Below are positions 19,487 to 29,101 of a stretch of 64,000 nt of DNA, one piece after another (the first letter of the stretch is position 1; every line of letters begins with the position of its first letter). The position numbers were made by a program, and so were the translations under genes. The stretch is from the NCBI RefSeq assembly GCF_022533585.1, contig NZ_CP092827.1:2644001-2708000 (forward strand), in the 5' to 3' direction. The notes beneath the pieces were generated by a model, which saw only the letters and a program-made list of their open reading frames with translations, searched no databases and was not told where the DNA came from. The DNA is from Pseudomonas sp. LS.1a. GTDB lineage: Bacteria; Pseudomonadota; Gammaproteobacteria; Pseudomonadales; Pseudomonadaceae.

Positions 19487-20454
19487 TCAAGGTACTCAAA
19501 CCCGGCCTGGCTACCTCGGTGCAGGACCTGGGCCGCGAAGGCTACTACCACCTGGGCATCCCGCCGTCCGGCGCGCTCGATCAGTACGCCCTGAGGGCGG
19601 CCAACCACCTGGTGGGCAACCCGGCCGGCGCCGCGGGCCTGGAGTGCGCGCTGGTGGGGCCGGAGCTGGAGTTTCAGCAGGATGCACTGGTGGCGGTGTG
19701 TGGTGCGCAGATGCCAGCCTTGCTCGATGGCCGCGAGCAACGCCCGGACACCGCATTTGCCGTGCGTGCCGGGCAGGTGTTGCGTTTCGGCTTCCCTACC
19801 GCAGGCGCCCGGGCGTATCTGGCGGTGGCCGGTGGTATCGATGTACCCGAGGTGCTCGGCAGCCGCTCAACCTATGCGCTGGGTGCATTGGGTGGCTTCC
19901 ATGGGCGCAAGCTGATGGCGGGCGACCTGTTGCCGGTCGGCGTAGCCAGCGGCAAGACCCGCGCCGGTGCAAGCCTGCCGATGGCCTTGCGCCAGGCCCT
20001 GGGTGGCGAGGTGGTGCTGCGGGTGGTGCCGGGGCTGTATTTTCACCGCCTGACCAAGGCTGCGGCGCAGAGCTTTTTCACCGAGGCCTGGACGGTCGGT
20101 TCCGAGGCAGACCGTATTGGCTATCGCTACAAGGGCGGCAGTGCCTTGAGCTTTCAGCCGCGGGAGCAGCCGTTCGGGGCCGGCTCGGACCCCTCGAACA
20201 TCGTCGACAGCTGCTACCCGATCGGTTCGATCCAGGTACCGGCGGGGCTGGAGCCGATCATCCTGCACCGTGATGCGGTGTCGGGTGGCGGCTACGCCAT
20301 GATCGGCACGGTGATCAGCGCCGACCTGGACCTGATCGGGCAGATGCAGCCCAACCAGCAGGCGCGGTTCCTGGCGGTGAGCCTGGAGGATGCGCTGGAA
20401 GCACGGCGCTCGTACAAGAAGAAGCTGGGTTTTCTGGCCAGGTTGTTTGGCTGA
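19483..20454 (+). CDS. pxpC: 5-oxoprolinase subunit C
   Basis: 323 residues, carboxyltransferase domain subunit 2 (KipA/allophanate hydrolase subunit 2 type). It begins MIKVLKPGLATSVQDLGR, the family start, and contains YHLGIPPSGALDQYALR and the C-terminal GYAMIGTVISADLDLIGQ. Translationally coupled to pxpB. Completes the 5-oxoprolinase; a REP element follows the stop. Confidence 0.92.
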   Translation: MIKVLKPGLATSVQDLGREGYYHLGIPPSGALDQYALRAANHLVGNPAGAAGLECALVGPELEFQQDALVAVCGAQMPALLDGREQRPDTAFAVRAGQVLRFGFPTAGARAYLAVAGGIDVPEVLGSRSTYALGALGGFHGRKLMAGDLLPVGVASGKTRAGASLPMALRQALGGEVVLRVVPGLYFHRLTKAAAQSFFTEAWTVGSEADRIGYRYKGGSALSFQPREQPFGAGSDPSNIVDSCYPIGSIQVPAGLEPIILHRDAVSGGGYAMIGTVISADLDLIGQMQPNQQARFLAVSLEDALEARRSYKKKLGFLARLFG

Positions 20455-20502
20455 TTGAACGGTTGCGGCGCTGCACCGCCCACACGAGGGCTGGCGCAGT
20501 CG

Positions 20503-20547
20503 TTGCAGGAGCGGCCTTGCGTCGCGAAAGGGCCGCAAAGCGGCCCC
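20503..20547. repeat. REP-like unit, GCGGCCTTGCGTCGC variant
   Basis: GGAGCGGCCTTGCGTCGCG followed by a GGGCCGCAAAGCGGCCCC hairpin, the same variant as at 44570. The remaining DNA to 20729 upstream of tssL holds a tandem GGAGAAAA purine tract (about 20613-20635), a small TTGGG/CCCAA inverted repeat (20648-20661) and a CTTCAGT/ACTGGAAG hairpin (about 20700-20716). No gene is seen there; a tssL promoter must lie in it. Confidence 0.6.
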
Positions 20548-20729
20548 AGAATTCCGGCATCACGGCGACAATAGCTGGGACTCGGGGTAACCGATCAACT
20601 GCTGAGGCGTCCAGAAAAGGAGAAAAGGAGAAAATTCCTACAACGTTTTGGGACGCCCCAAGCTCCTCGAAGAATTGATTCCCCGATAGTGTTCATGTCT
20701 TCAGTCTACTGGAAGACAAGGACCTCTTC

Positions 20730-21602
20730 ATGCCCGGCCCATCTGCTGTTCCTCCTGGAAAATTCCAGTCAGCCAACACTGCCCATGACGTAACTGAAAA
20801 CAGCCTGCATGCCATGCTCGATGTCCCGGAGGGCACCGATTCACCCTATCCGCCCGGTCAGGGCAGGCGCGCAGGTCATGAGGGTTATCCGGCCGACCCG
20901 GACTTCCAGCTACGCGGCGGCTTCGCCAACCTGATGCTTGACGCGGCAAACCCGCTGTTCGGCCTGGTCATGCGCCTGCGCACGCTGGATGACTTGCCCA
21001 ACATCGAATACGTGCACAAGACCCTGCAGACCCAGGTCAGCGCCATCCGCGAGGAAATACAGCAGCACGGTTATTCCACTGCGCATCTCGAAGTCTATTC
21101 CTATGCCTTGTGCCTGTATCTGGACGAGGCCGTGATGAGCCGACCCTGGGGCAACAATTCGTGCTGGAGCCAAGAACCACTGCTCAGCATCTTCCATGAC
21201 GAAACTCACGGTGGCGAGAAGATCTTCGTGTTGCTGGAGCGGATGATGCAGTCGCCCGAGGAATTCCAGGATGTGCTGGAGTTCCTGTACTTCTGCTTTT
21301 GCCTGGGCCTGAAGGGCAAGTACGCCCTAGACCCAAAGTGCGATGAAATCATCAACGCCCTGATTTCGCGGATGCACAGGGTCATTCGTGAACTGCGCGG
21401 CCCCGCGCCGGAATTCCCGGGCGATCCCTATACCAACGTCGTCCATCGCCCACACCGCATGCGGCGCTGGGAATGGCCCTGGTGGAGCCCGTTGGTGATC
21501 TCTGCTATCGCCATGGTCTGCGCCTACTGCTACTACAGCTACCGCCTGAGCTTGATCACCGCCGAGGTTCTGGAATCGCTCAACGGCATTTTGCAGCAGT
21601 AG
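20730..21602 (+). CDS. tssL: Type VI secretion membrane-complex protein TssL (DotU family)
   Basis: 290 residues. DotU/IcmH domain from about 60 to 230 with the YALCLYLDEAVMSRPWG core and GGEKIFVLLERMM, then a single C-terminal TM helix (about 252-272, PLVISAIAMVCAYCYYSY), giving a cytoplasmic domain anchored in the inner membrane. TssL normally sits with TssM and TssJ; here it is followed 14 bp later by vgrG and no other core T6SS gene is in view. The first 60 residues are Gly/Pro-rich and likely disordered. ATG 20730 has AAGGA upstream. Confidence 0.88.
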   Translation: MPGPSAVPPGKFQSANTAHDVTENSLHAMLDVPEGTDSPYPPGQGRRAGHEGYPADPDFQLRGGFANLMLDAANPLFGLVMRLRTLDDLPNIEYVHKTLQTQVSAIREEIQQHGYSTAHLEVYSYALCLYLDEAVMSRPWGNNSCWSQEPLLSIFHDETHGGEKIFVLLERMMQSPEEFQDVLEFLYFCFCLGLKGKYALDPKCDEIINALISRMHRVIRELRGPAPEFPGDPYTNVVHRPHRMRRWEWPWWSPLVISAIAMVCAYCYYSYRLSLITAEVLESLNGILQQ

Positions 21603-21616
21603 CAGGGGGAATCCAC

Positions 21617-23695
21617 ATGCCTAGCCAATCCGCTTTGCGTTTTACCTTCCAGCCGCTGGCTGGCCAGCATGAGTTCGAAGTGGTTTCGTTCGAATTCGAC
21701 GAAGCCATCAGCACACCGTTCCAGTTGAAGCTGGAGTTGATCAGTTTCGAAGACGATGTCGACTTCGGCCAGTTGCTCGACAAGCCGGTGCTGTTCACGA
21801 TCTGGCGCGGTGAGCGCCCCCTGCGCTATGTGCACGGCCTGGTCAGCAGCTTCAGCCAGGGTGAGACGGGGTTCTATCGCACCCGTTACCGCGCCTTGGT
21901 CGAGCCCGTGCTGGCCCGTGCCGGCTTGCGTTCGAACTGGCGCATCTTCCAGCAGAAAACCGTGCCGCAGATTCTCGAATTGATGCTCAAGCGCCAGGGC
22001 ATTGCCCGTTTCGAAATCAAGAGTATGGGCGAGCATCAGGTGCGCGAGTTCTGCGTACAGGCCGGTGAAACGGACCTCGACTTCATCGCCCGCTTGGCTG
22101 GTGAAGAGGGTTTCGTCTATCGCTTCGAGCACACGCCGAAACACCACCAACTGGTCATCACTGACCGACTGTTGGCGCTGGGGCAGATCAGCCGGAGCGC
22201 GATCAAGGCCGACGACGAGGATGATGTCTTCTTCGATGAAGGCGACATCGGCCCCGACCAGGTGCTGTACCGCGCCAACAGCGGTGGTGACCAGGCCAGG
22301 CCTTGCCTGCGCCGCCTGCGTTACAGCGAACAGGTGCGCACCGCACGCCAGGTGCAGCGGGACTACACCTTCACCAATCCGCAGTACCGGCAGGAACACC
22401 GCGCAGGTGACAGTGGCATCACCCATCAGTCCCGGGACTATGAGCGCTTCGATTACCCCGGCCGCTACAAGCGCGATGCGGTCGGTGTACCCTTCACCGC
22501 CACCCGTCTAACGGCCCTGCGCCATGACGCCCATATTGCCGAAGTCGAGGGTGACGATGTCCGCCTGCAACCGGGGCTGAGCTTCACCCTCATCGAACAT
22601 CCGCGCAAAGACCTCAACGCACATTGGCGTGTGATGCGTATACATCACGAGGGCAGCCAATTCACCAGCTTGCAAGAAGAAGCTGCCGGAGCCGAACAAG
22701 GAACGCGCTACTCGCAGGAAGCCGTGCTGGTACCCGGCCGGATCGAATGGCGTCCGGCGCCGTTGCCCAAGCCACGCATCGACGGCCCACACATGGCCAC
22801 CGTCGTCGGGCCGCCCGGGGAAGAGATCTACTGCGACGAGTGGGGCCGGGTCAAGGTCAGCTTCCCCTGGGATCGGGAGAGCGAGAACAACGAATTCAGC
22901 TCCTGCTGGGTGCGCGTGTCGCAAGGCTGGGCCGGCGGCAGCTGGGGCTCGATGGCCATTCCGCGCATCGGCCAGGACGTGATCATCCAGTACGTCAACG
23001 CCGACCCCGACCAGCCGATGATCACCGGGCGTACCTACTGCGGCAACCAGTTGCCGCCGTACGACCTGCCCGAACACAAGACTCGCATGACCATCAAGAG
23101 CCAGACCCACAAGGGCGATGGCTTCAACGAGCTGCGCTTCGAGGACGAACTGGGCAAGGAAGAAGTGTTCATCCATGCCCAGCGGGACCAGAACAATGTA
23201 GTCGGTAATGATGAGACCACGCGTGTCGGGCGTAATCGTGTCGAGCAGGTCGGCAATGATGAGCACTTGAATATCGGCAATGACTTCCGCCAGGAAACCG
23301 GGCGTGACCATACCCAGCTCATCGGGCAAACCTGCAGCGTAGACATCAAGCATGACCTGATCGAGAAGGTAGGCAACGACCGTAGCGAATCAACGGGGGC
23401 CAATCACCAGGTCTTTGTCGGAAAGGACGCCGAGCTTGTCGTCAAAGGTGTGCAAAAGGTCACCGTCGGGCAGGGCATGGAGCAACGTACGACGACCTAT
23501 CAGGTGCGCGCCAGTGAGCGCATCGAGTTCAGAACCGTGGGCGGTAGCATTGTACTGGATGAGCAGGGCATCACCATCAATGGGCTGAAACTCGACCTGC
23601 TGGGGCCAACCAGCGCGGCTACGTCAGGGGCTGGAAATAGCCAGTCACTCATGCTTACCCCTGACGCCAGCAACAAGTGCGAGGCCAAGGTCTGA
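21617..23695 (+). CDS. vgrG: T6SS spike protein VgrG
   Basis: 692 residues. The gp27-like base covers about 1-370 (RFTFQPLAGQHEFEVVSFEF start; DLDFIARLAGEEGF), the gp5 OB-fold about 390-480 (GPPGEEIYCDEWGRVKVSF, IPRIGQDVIIQYVNADPD), then a gp5-like beta-helix with repeated GND/VGN elements to about 660. There is no large C-terminal effector domain, so cargo is probably carried by the adaptor-loaded protein encoded next. The start is ATG 21617 with AGGGGG upstream; the longer frame starting at 21473 overlaps tssL and was rejected. Confidence 0.93.
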   Translation: MPSQSALRFTFQPLAGQHEFEVVSFEFDEAISTPFQLKLELISFEDDVDFGQLLDKPVLFTIWRGERPLRYVHGLVSSFSQGETGFYRTRYRALVEPVLARAGLRSNWRIFQQKTVPQILELMLKRQGIARFEIKSMGEHQVREFCVQAGETDLDFIARLAGEEGFVYRFEHTPKHHQLVITDRLLALGQISRSAIKADDEDDVFFDEGDIGPDQVLYRANSGGDQARPCLRRLRYSEQVRTARQVQRDYTFTNPQYRQEHRAGDSGITHQSRDYERFDYPGRYKRDAVGVPFTATRLTALRHDAHIAEVEGDDVRLQPGLSFTLIEHPRKDLNAHWRVMRIHHEGSQFTSLQEEAAGAEQGTRYSQEAVLVPGRIEWRPAPLPKPRIDGPHMATVVGPPGEEIYCDEWGRVKVSFPWDRESENNEFSSCWVRVSQGWAGGSWGSMAIPRIGQDVIIQYVNADPDQPMITGRTYCGNQLPPYDLPEHKTRMTIKSQTHKGDGFNELRFEDELGKEEVFIHAQRDQNNVVGNDETTRVGRNRVEQVGNDEHLNIGNDFRQETGRDHTQLIGQTCSVDIKHDLIEKVGNDRSESTGANHQVFVGKDAELVVKGVQKVTVGQGMEQRTTTYQVRASERIEFRTVGGSIVLDEQGITINGLKLDLLGPTSAATSGAGNSQSLMLTPDASNKCEAKV

Positions 23696-24618
23696 TGGAC
23701 ACTGATGACTTGGTCAGGCTCATCGAAAGCCACCATCGGGCGCACTTGTACTGCCATGTGCTGATAGACCCGCTTGCGACTGCTCACGATGGCGACCACG
23801 CCTTGCTTGCCCCGCTGCGCAATGCCCTGGGTGAGCAGGCATTGGCCCGTGTGTACCGGGCCGACCTGGCCCATGCCCCCCAACTGCATCCCGTACTGGT
23901 CTGCCTGGCTTCGCCCGGCACTGTCCCCAGTCGCCGTTTGCTGGAACTGACCGCCCGGGCAGCGCAGAGGGCGTTGTTTCAGCAACGGCGTTACCTGTGT
24001 GGCTGGCTGTTCAGTGAGGCACCTTCGGCCGCTGTCGCGTCCCATCTCACGGCCTTGTGTCGGCTGCCCGATTCCAATCGGGAATTTGGCTGCTACCCGG
24101 TCTACGAACCCGTCCGTCTGGAGTTGCTGGCGGCGACGTTCGAGCGGCTTGAACAAGGCCCATGGTGGCCGATCAGTGATTGGTTGTTCCTGAGTAGCGG
24201 TGGGAGGTTGGCAAGCCTGAAAGGGCAGAGCGGGCAGCGACACCCTTTGCCGCCCCCTGCGCGGCGAATTCAGGATGACGTGGGGCTGATCGAACGTGTG
24301 CTGGCTACCTGGAGAGTGTTGCGGGCGGGTTCGCAGCATATCAATCAGTGTCAGATTCCACCGTTTGCTGCGGTGCGTGCTTCGAACCATGTCGATGATG
24401 CACGCAGGTTGGGCCTGAGCGAGATGGAGGACATCGTGGCCTTCGCTCTCCATCACCTGTGCATTCACCCTAGGCTGCATACCGTACCTGTGGTGGGCGA
24501 AATGATCGACGCAGCTGCCAGAGGTCAGGCGCCTCTTGCCGCATTGCTCGCCCGCTACTCCGAGGGGCAATGGCGCCAACTGATCGAATGCCTGCCGAAA
24601 TCCGAGAGTCGTTTATGA
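23695..24618 (+). CDS. Probable T6SS effector adaptor, DUF4123-like
   Basis: 307 residues. The gene overlaps the vgrG stop by one base (TGATG) and overlaps the effector start (ATGA). The opening LIESHHRAHLYCHVLIDPLA and the later segments resemble DUF4123 chaperones that load effectors on VgrG. Position between vgrG and a large effector is the usual place for such adaptors. Family assignment is from overall look and context rather than a clear motif. Confidence 0.65.
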   Translation: MDTDDLVRLIESHHRAHLYCHVLIDPLATAHDGDHALLAPLRNALGEQALARVYRADLAHAPQLHPVLVCLASPGTVPSRRLLELTARAAQRALFQQRRYLCGWLFSEAPSAAVASHLTALCRLPDSNREFGCYPVYEPVRLELLAATFERLEQGPWWPISDWLFLSSGGRLASLKGQSGQRHPLPPPARRIQDDVGLIERVLATWRVLRAGSQHINQCQIPPFAAVRASNHVDDARRLGLSEMEDIVAFALHHLCIHPRLHTVPVVGEMIDAAARGQAPLAALLARYSEGQWRQLIECLPKSESRL

Positions 24619-27600
24619 CCATCAGCCAACGTATTGCCCTCGCGATCGCCGAAGCCGGGCTGCCACACGACCAGTGCATGTCCTGCGAGCGGCAGGGCCT
24701 GCCGATCTTGCCGCTGCGTCGCGCCCTGGTGCCGGATACCCGCCCCGGGTGTGTCTCCACCGTGGCGGATAACCGGCATATCTCGACAAAGATCGGCTTG
24801 CGCACTTTGCGCAGGGGCTACCTGTATGTCCTGCTCGACCAGCAGGTCTGGCACGCCTATGCCGTCAGCGAGCAAGGTCATCTGCGCCGCTTTAATCCTT
24901 ATGAGCCGCCAGACGGCCCGCCTTCGCCGCTGCCCGAAAAATGCGTGAACGCAGATCACGACATTCCTTCGGCCTTTCTCAACATCGATACCAGCAGGTA
25001 CGCCAGCGCCTGGCTGGCCTTCTCCAGCGATCCTTGGCCGGTGAGCGTGCTGAACGCCTACAAGAGCGGCGCGTCGCCTGCGCATCGCTTCGAGGGCCTG
25101 GACCTGATTCAGGCACGCAGCAATCCCGAACTCCTAGGCATCGCCATGACGCCCGATAAGCTTGGGGTCGACCAGCAGGTGTTCGAGTATGCCCAGCATG
25201 GCTGTGCCCCCTTCGACAGTGCGCATGGCTTCCACAGCCGCTGGTTGCGCCGGTTCGCCCTGCGTGGGTATCTGGTCAATGCGATCAACCGGCACAAGCT
25301 GGAAAACGGCGTGCTGGCGGTGGTGCTCGACGACACCGTCGGGCTGATTCAGGAGTACAACCATCAGCGCCTGAACTGGGTACTGAAGCGTCAGGCCTGG
25401 CGTGAAGAACCGATGCGGGCCTATCAACTGCAGACCTCGCAGATCCTGCAGATCATTCGTGCCACGCACAGGGAATGGGCGGCGCAGAAGGTGCCGTCGC
25501 TGGAACCGATGACGGGCGATGGGCCGCCGGTGTTCACCGACTCGGCAGTCGAGCGGCAGCTATTGGTCGAGCGTGCGCAGCAGGAGAGTGACGAGCGGCT
25601 TGAAGAGCGCTACCACGAACCGCAGCGGGCCGCGTTCCAGGCTGAATATGAGCAGCAGGAGCGCGAGTTTCAGCGTTACATCGACAAGGATGCAAAGGCG
25701 TACGCTGCCTTGTTCGATACGCCCATGTTCAAGGTGGCCGAGGCGTACGACTACGACGGTAACGATCGTGAGTCCGGGGTGGCCTATGCCAAGACCATGG
25801 CCCTGTGCCTGGGTGGCGGCGTTACGGAAGCTGTCGTCCTCCGCCTTGAACCGCATGTTCCCGCATCCGGCACCAGCGAACTGCTCTGGTTGAAATGGCT
25901 GCAGGATCCGGACAGCCCGCCCTACCGCGCCTTGCTGATGCGCGACCAGTCATTGCTGGCCGGGCTGCTGCCCAGTTTCTCCGCCACAGAAGCGATCAAC
26001 TGGAACGACAGCGACAAGCTCTACGGCATGCTGAGCAAGATCATCGCCAGCGATGACGCCGGCCTGCGCATGCGCAACACCCTAAAGCAGGCCATTGCTG
26101 AAACGCAGGGTGCGCTCAATGCGGCCAGTCAGCGGCTGGCGCCATGTCTGTCGCCTGGCATTCAGAAGGCCGTGCGGCACCTGAACAGCGCCACGCAGTT
26201 TCTCTACAACGGCGTGCACCTGATCGAGCTGGAAGTGAAGATGAAGCTGGGCGAGTACTACGCCTTGCAGAGTGCCCACCTCCGGGAGTTGCAGCACAAG
26301 GCCAACGCGTCGATCAGCGAGGCACGAGACCGGATGCATCGCAACATCGATGACTTCGAGTTTGGCTCGATGAAGTCGATGCGCAAAGTACAGCCGATTA
26401 TCCAGCACGGGCTGATGAGCCTGGCAGTGCTCGACCCGCGGTTCACCAATACGATGATCAGCGTGACGGTGTGGGTCGAAGGCAAGGCCGAGGAGGTGCA
26501 CGGCCGGTTGTTCAAGGAAGCCAACATGGGGGTGACCCAGGCGAGCAGCGCGGCGCAGCTTGCCCTGCTGGATATCTCGGTGGCAGCGGGGACGTTGGAA
26601 ACCGATGCGCGCAGGTTATTGCACGGGATGAAGATCACGACGCAGCAGGCGGCCCGATTGGTAAAAACCGGTTTTTCCGGGTTGCGCGGGATTGCTGGCA
26701 GCTGGGAGGTCCTGCTGGCGATAGGCGGGTTGTATTTGCAGCAGGATAGCCTGGGCAGGAATCAGGAAAAGGCGGAAACGGAGATTGGGCCGAAGGCGTA
26801 TGAGGCCAAGTTGGCGTTGCAAGGATCTCAGTTGGGCGTGCTGGGAGGGCAAGTCGAGTTGGTTGGGCTCATTTTGAGATCAAGCGCTGGTCCACTGAAT
26901 TTGGCGTCGGCAAAGGGTGTCGCAGTCACTGGGGGAGCCTTGATAAGGCTTGGTGCTTTGGTGAGTTCGGTTGCAGGGGGCTTTGATACGGCTCAAGCAA
27001 TCAATGCCATGAGGCGCACCGCCGCTGCGGGTGATGATGCAGCGAGGAACCAACACTTCTTTTCATTCCTCTTATATGGCTCGGGCACTATGGTGTTTAG
27101 TGTTGCAGTACTCAAGCCCTTGTTTTTCGGCCCGCTGGGACTGGCGATAGCCCTCACGCTTGCTGCTTATCAACTAAGCAAACGGGCTCAGGAAAATGAA
27201 TCAACTGATCTGGAGCGGTGGGTAAGGCGGTGCTGCTTTGGAAAAGCAGACGAAAAGCCGAGCATTCATTGGAATGCTCCAGAACATGCGGATATCGCTT
27301 TTGCCGAACTCAATGCTGCCACGCTAGGCGTTCAGGCGAAGTTAAGTTTTGAGTCGCGCTTGGCAACTGATCCAGGACTTCCGAAAATCGGTGGCTTGAT
27401 TAGTGTCGAAACAATTAGGAAGCTAAAGTTATTAATCGCTTTGCCTATGTACGATGAGCGGTCCTCGGGATATCGTTGGAAATTGATAGTGCATCGTTAC
27501 GGTGACGGCAATCACCCTGATTACGTTGGTGGGGAAACTATTGCTTCGGGCAATTTTTTTGCGAACTCTGAAGAGCCTCTATCGCCGCTCTCTTCATTTT

Positions 27601-27833
27601 CGAGCTTTACATCACCACGAATCCCCGACCACGACCGCAAATATTCTATTAACGAGAAGCGAAAACCTTATTCTACTGGACTCTGTCAGCTACAGATTTC
27701 TGGCTCGATATCGCTCATGGCGACTACAGGGAAACACACAATCTTGGCGGCTACGCTGTTGGTAATGTACTGGCCGGATAGGAGCCTACCAAGTGGCTAC
27801 GTTGAGGTTTGTGTCAGGGAGATTAACGAGTGA
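24615..27833 (+). CDS. T6SS effector, MIX/VasX (BTH_I2691)-like, probable membrane-damaging toxin
   Basis: 1072 residues. The N-terminus (C21-x2-C24, ILPLRRA, then LRRGYLYVLL near 65-74 and RRFNPYE near 91-97) matches the VasX-type N-terminal region with a MIX-like marker, which targets proteins to the T6SS. The middle is long and helical. Hydrophobic stretches near 690-705, 745-800 and especially 815-855 could insert in a membrane, as expected for a colicin-like pore former. The last 210 residues are soluble and of unknown fold. From about 26.8 kb the DNA turns visibly A+T-rich. ATG 24615 overlaps the adaptor stop; the frame start at 24570 was rejected. Confidence 0.8.
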   Translation: MTISQRIALAIAEAGLPHDQCMSCERQGLPILPLRRALVPDTRPGCVSTVADNRHISTKIGLRTLRRGYLYVLLDQQVWHAYAVSEQGHLRRFNPYEPPDGPPSPLPEKCVNADHDIPSAFLNIDTSRYASAWLAFSSDPWPVSVLNAYKSGASPAHRFEGLDLIQARSNPELLGIAMTPDKLGVDQQVFEYAQHGCAPFDSAHGFHSRWLRRFALRGYLVNAINRHKLENGVLAVVLDDTVGLIQEYNHQRLNWVLKRQAWREEPMRAYQLQTSQILQIIRATHREWAAQKVPSLEPMTGDGPPVFTDSAVERQLLVERAQQESDERLEERYHEPQRAAFQAEYEQQEREFQRYIDKDAKAYAALFDTPMFKVAEAYDYDGNDRESGVAYAKTMALCLGGGVTEAVVLRLEPHVPASGTSELLWLKWLQDPDSPPYRALLMRDQSLLAGLLPSFSATEAINWNDSDKLYGMLSKIIASDDAGLRMRNTLKQAIAETQGALNAASQRLAPCLSPGIQKAVRHLNSATQFLYNGVHLIELEVKMKLGEYYALQSAHLRELQHKANASISEARDRMHRNIDDFEFGSMKSMRKVQPIIQHGLMSLAVLDPRFTNTMISVTVWVEGKAEEVHGRLFKEANMGVTQASSAAQLALLDISVAAGTLETDARRLLHGMKITTQQAARLVKTGFSGLRGIAGSWEVLLAIGGLYLQQDSLGRNQEKAETEIGPKAYEAKLALQGSQLGVLGGQVELVGLILRSSAGPLNLASAKGVAVTGGALIRLGALVSSVAGGFDTAQAINAMRRTAAAGDDAARNQHFFSFLLYGSGTMVFSVAVLKPLFFGPLGLAIALTLAAYQLSKRAQENESTDLERWVRRCCFGKADEKPSIHWNAPEHADIAFAELNAATLGVQAKLSFESRLATDPGLPKIGGLISVETIRKLKLLIALPMYDERSSGYRWKLIVHRYGDGNHPDYVGGETIASGNFFANSEEPLSPLSSFSSFTSPRIPDHDRKYSINEKRKPYSTGLCQLQISGSISLMATTGKHTILAATLLVMYWPDRSLPSGYVEVCVREINE

Positions 27834-28645
27834 AGCGTGATGGTAAAGTTTTGTGGGAGCGTGCTTTGGGCTGGAGCCATGACCTTCCCAAGGTGCATGA
27901 AGTGCCAAAGTGGCGGGAAGTGTGGGCGAGTGTCAAGCCGTCACCCAACTATTTCGATGATGTTTATCTCGAGTTGCCGCGGAGCAGCACCATCCTTCGA
28001 GGCGTTATATTCCTAATCGGTGTTCCGGGTCTGCTTTTTCTTTTTGGAATGACGCTTTACTTGTACTGGGATTTGTTATATGACGATTGGCGGTACGACT
28101 GGTTGTTGAGCCTATCATTGGTAATTATCGGCCCAGCACTACTATGGGTTTTGATTCCTGACATCAAGCTTGATCTCGTTGCCCCTAGAGATGAACCAAT
28201 TCGCTTCAATCGGCTTCGCCAAAAGATATATATTTACGAGTTTCGATATGACCGCATATTCATCTTCAGCCGCAAACGCTGGGGCGTCAAACCGGTCGCC
28301 TACAACTGGGACGACGTAACCGCCGAAGTCTACCGAGTCTACGCCCCCGGCCACGGTGGCCTGATCGAGAACGTCATGCTGTCGATCCGCAACCCGGAAA
28401 CCAACGAAGTCATCGACCGCGTGTTCTTCACCTATGACCTCTACAAAGGCGAGGCCTACTGGGCCATCGCCCGGCTATTCATGCAGCAAGGCCCCGAAGC
28501 CCTGCCGAAGTTCGCCCACCCACCCCGTGACTGGAACGATGACGATGGCCTGAGCCACATGCACTGCCTGGCACCGAAGGTTCATTGGCCAGAGGAGATA
28601 GACCGTGAATCTCGTACCGGGCCATCAAAAGGAGAAGCCCAATGA
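27830..28645 (+). CDS. Probable immunity protein, DUF6708-like, two-pass membrane
   Basis: 271 residues from GTG 27830, overlapping the effector stop by four bases. Two TM helices lie at about 55-80 and 92-112, followed by a cytoplasmic domain with the WGVKPVAYNWDDVTAEVYRV and FFTYDLYKGEAYW segments, which I recognise as DUF6708-like. A membrane protein encoded directly after a membrane-active effector is a natural immunity candidate. The first about 430 bp are A+T-rich like the toxin 3' end, and the rest is G+C-rich. Immunity is inferred, not shown. Confidence 0.6.
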   Translation: MKRDGKVLWERALGWSHDLPKVHEVPKWREVWASVKPSPNYFDDVYLELPRSSTILRGVIFLIGVPGLLFLFGMTLYLYWDLLYDDWRYDWLLSLSLVIIGPALLWVLIPDIKLDLVAPRDEPIRFNRLRQKIYIYEFRYDRIFIFSRKRWGVKPVAYNWDDVTAEVYRVYAPGHGGLIENVMLSIRNPETNEVIDRVFFTYDLYKGEAYWAIARLFMQQGPEALPKFAHPPRDWNDDDGLSHMHCLAPKVHWPEEIDRESRTGPSKGEAQ

Positions 28646-28899
28646 ACCCTGTCGTACTTGTAGGCCATCGCCATGTCTGCCCGTTACATGGCATCAACCA
28701 GGTAGAAAGTGGCAGTGCCACGTACACCTTCAATGGCAGGGCGGTTGCCAGGGTGGGTGATCGGACCACGTGCGGCGCCGTGATCGAGAGTGGAGCGGAG
28801 CATTTCCTGATCGAAGGCGCGGCTGTGGCGCGTAAAGGTGACCGGACGGATCACGGTGGTGTGCTGGAGGAGGGCGATGCCGGGTGGATGTTGGATTGA
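28642..28899 (+). CDS. PAAR-domain spike-tip protein
   Basis: 85 residues. It has the PAAR pattern: an early His/Cys pair (GHRHVCPLHG), then paired VARVGDRTTCG and VARKGDRTDHGG repeats. PAAR proteins cap the VgrG trimer and sharpen the spike. The ATG overlaps the previous stop (ATGA), completing an unbroken translationally coupled run from vgrG. It has no C-terminal toxin extension. Confidence 0.9.
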   Translation: MNPVVLVGHRHVCPLHGINQVESGSATYTFNGRAVARVGDRTTCGAVIESGAEHFLIEGAAVARKGDRTDHGGVLEEGDAGWMLD

Positions 28900-28951
28900 T
28901 GAAAACAGCGCAGGCTCTGTATCTTGTGCAAAATCTGGCAGCTTGCCCAGA

Positions 28952-29074
28952 TCCCTGTGGGATCGGCCGCGAACACCGGCGTAGCCGGTGCCATGCACCG
29001 CGTGGAATTCCTCGCGGGTGAACCCGCTCCCACAAGGTGGGTGGCTTGTCGACAATGGGCCGCAAGGCGGCCCC
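28952..29074. repeat. Composite REP-like element
   Basis: Contains CACCGGCGTAGCCGGTG, then CTCGCGGGTGAACCCGCTCCC, then GGGCCGCAAGGCGGCCCC: three different palindromes in tandem in the 202-bp gap between the T6SS island and the SdiA-regulated gene. Confidence 0.6.
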
Positions 29075-29101
29075 AGTTCGCTTGACTGACAGGCATCAAG
29101 C

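Noticed and set aside
20613..20635. Repeated GGAGAAAA tract as start of a small gene before tssL
   Set aside because: No start codon at suitable distance opens a frame of meaningful length.
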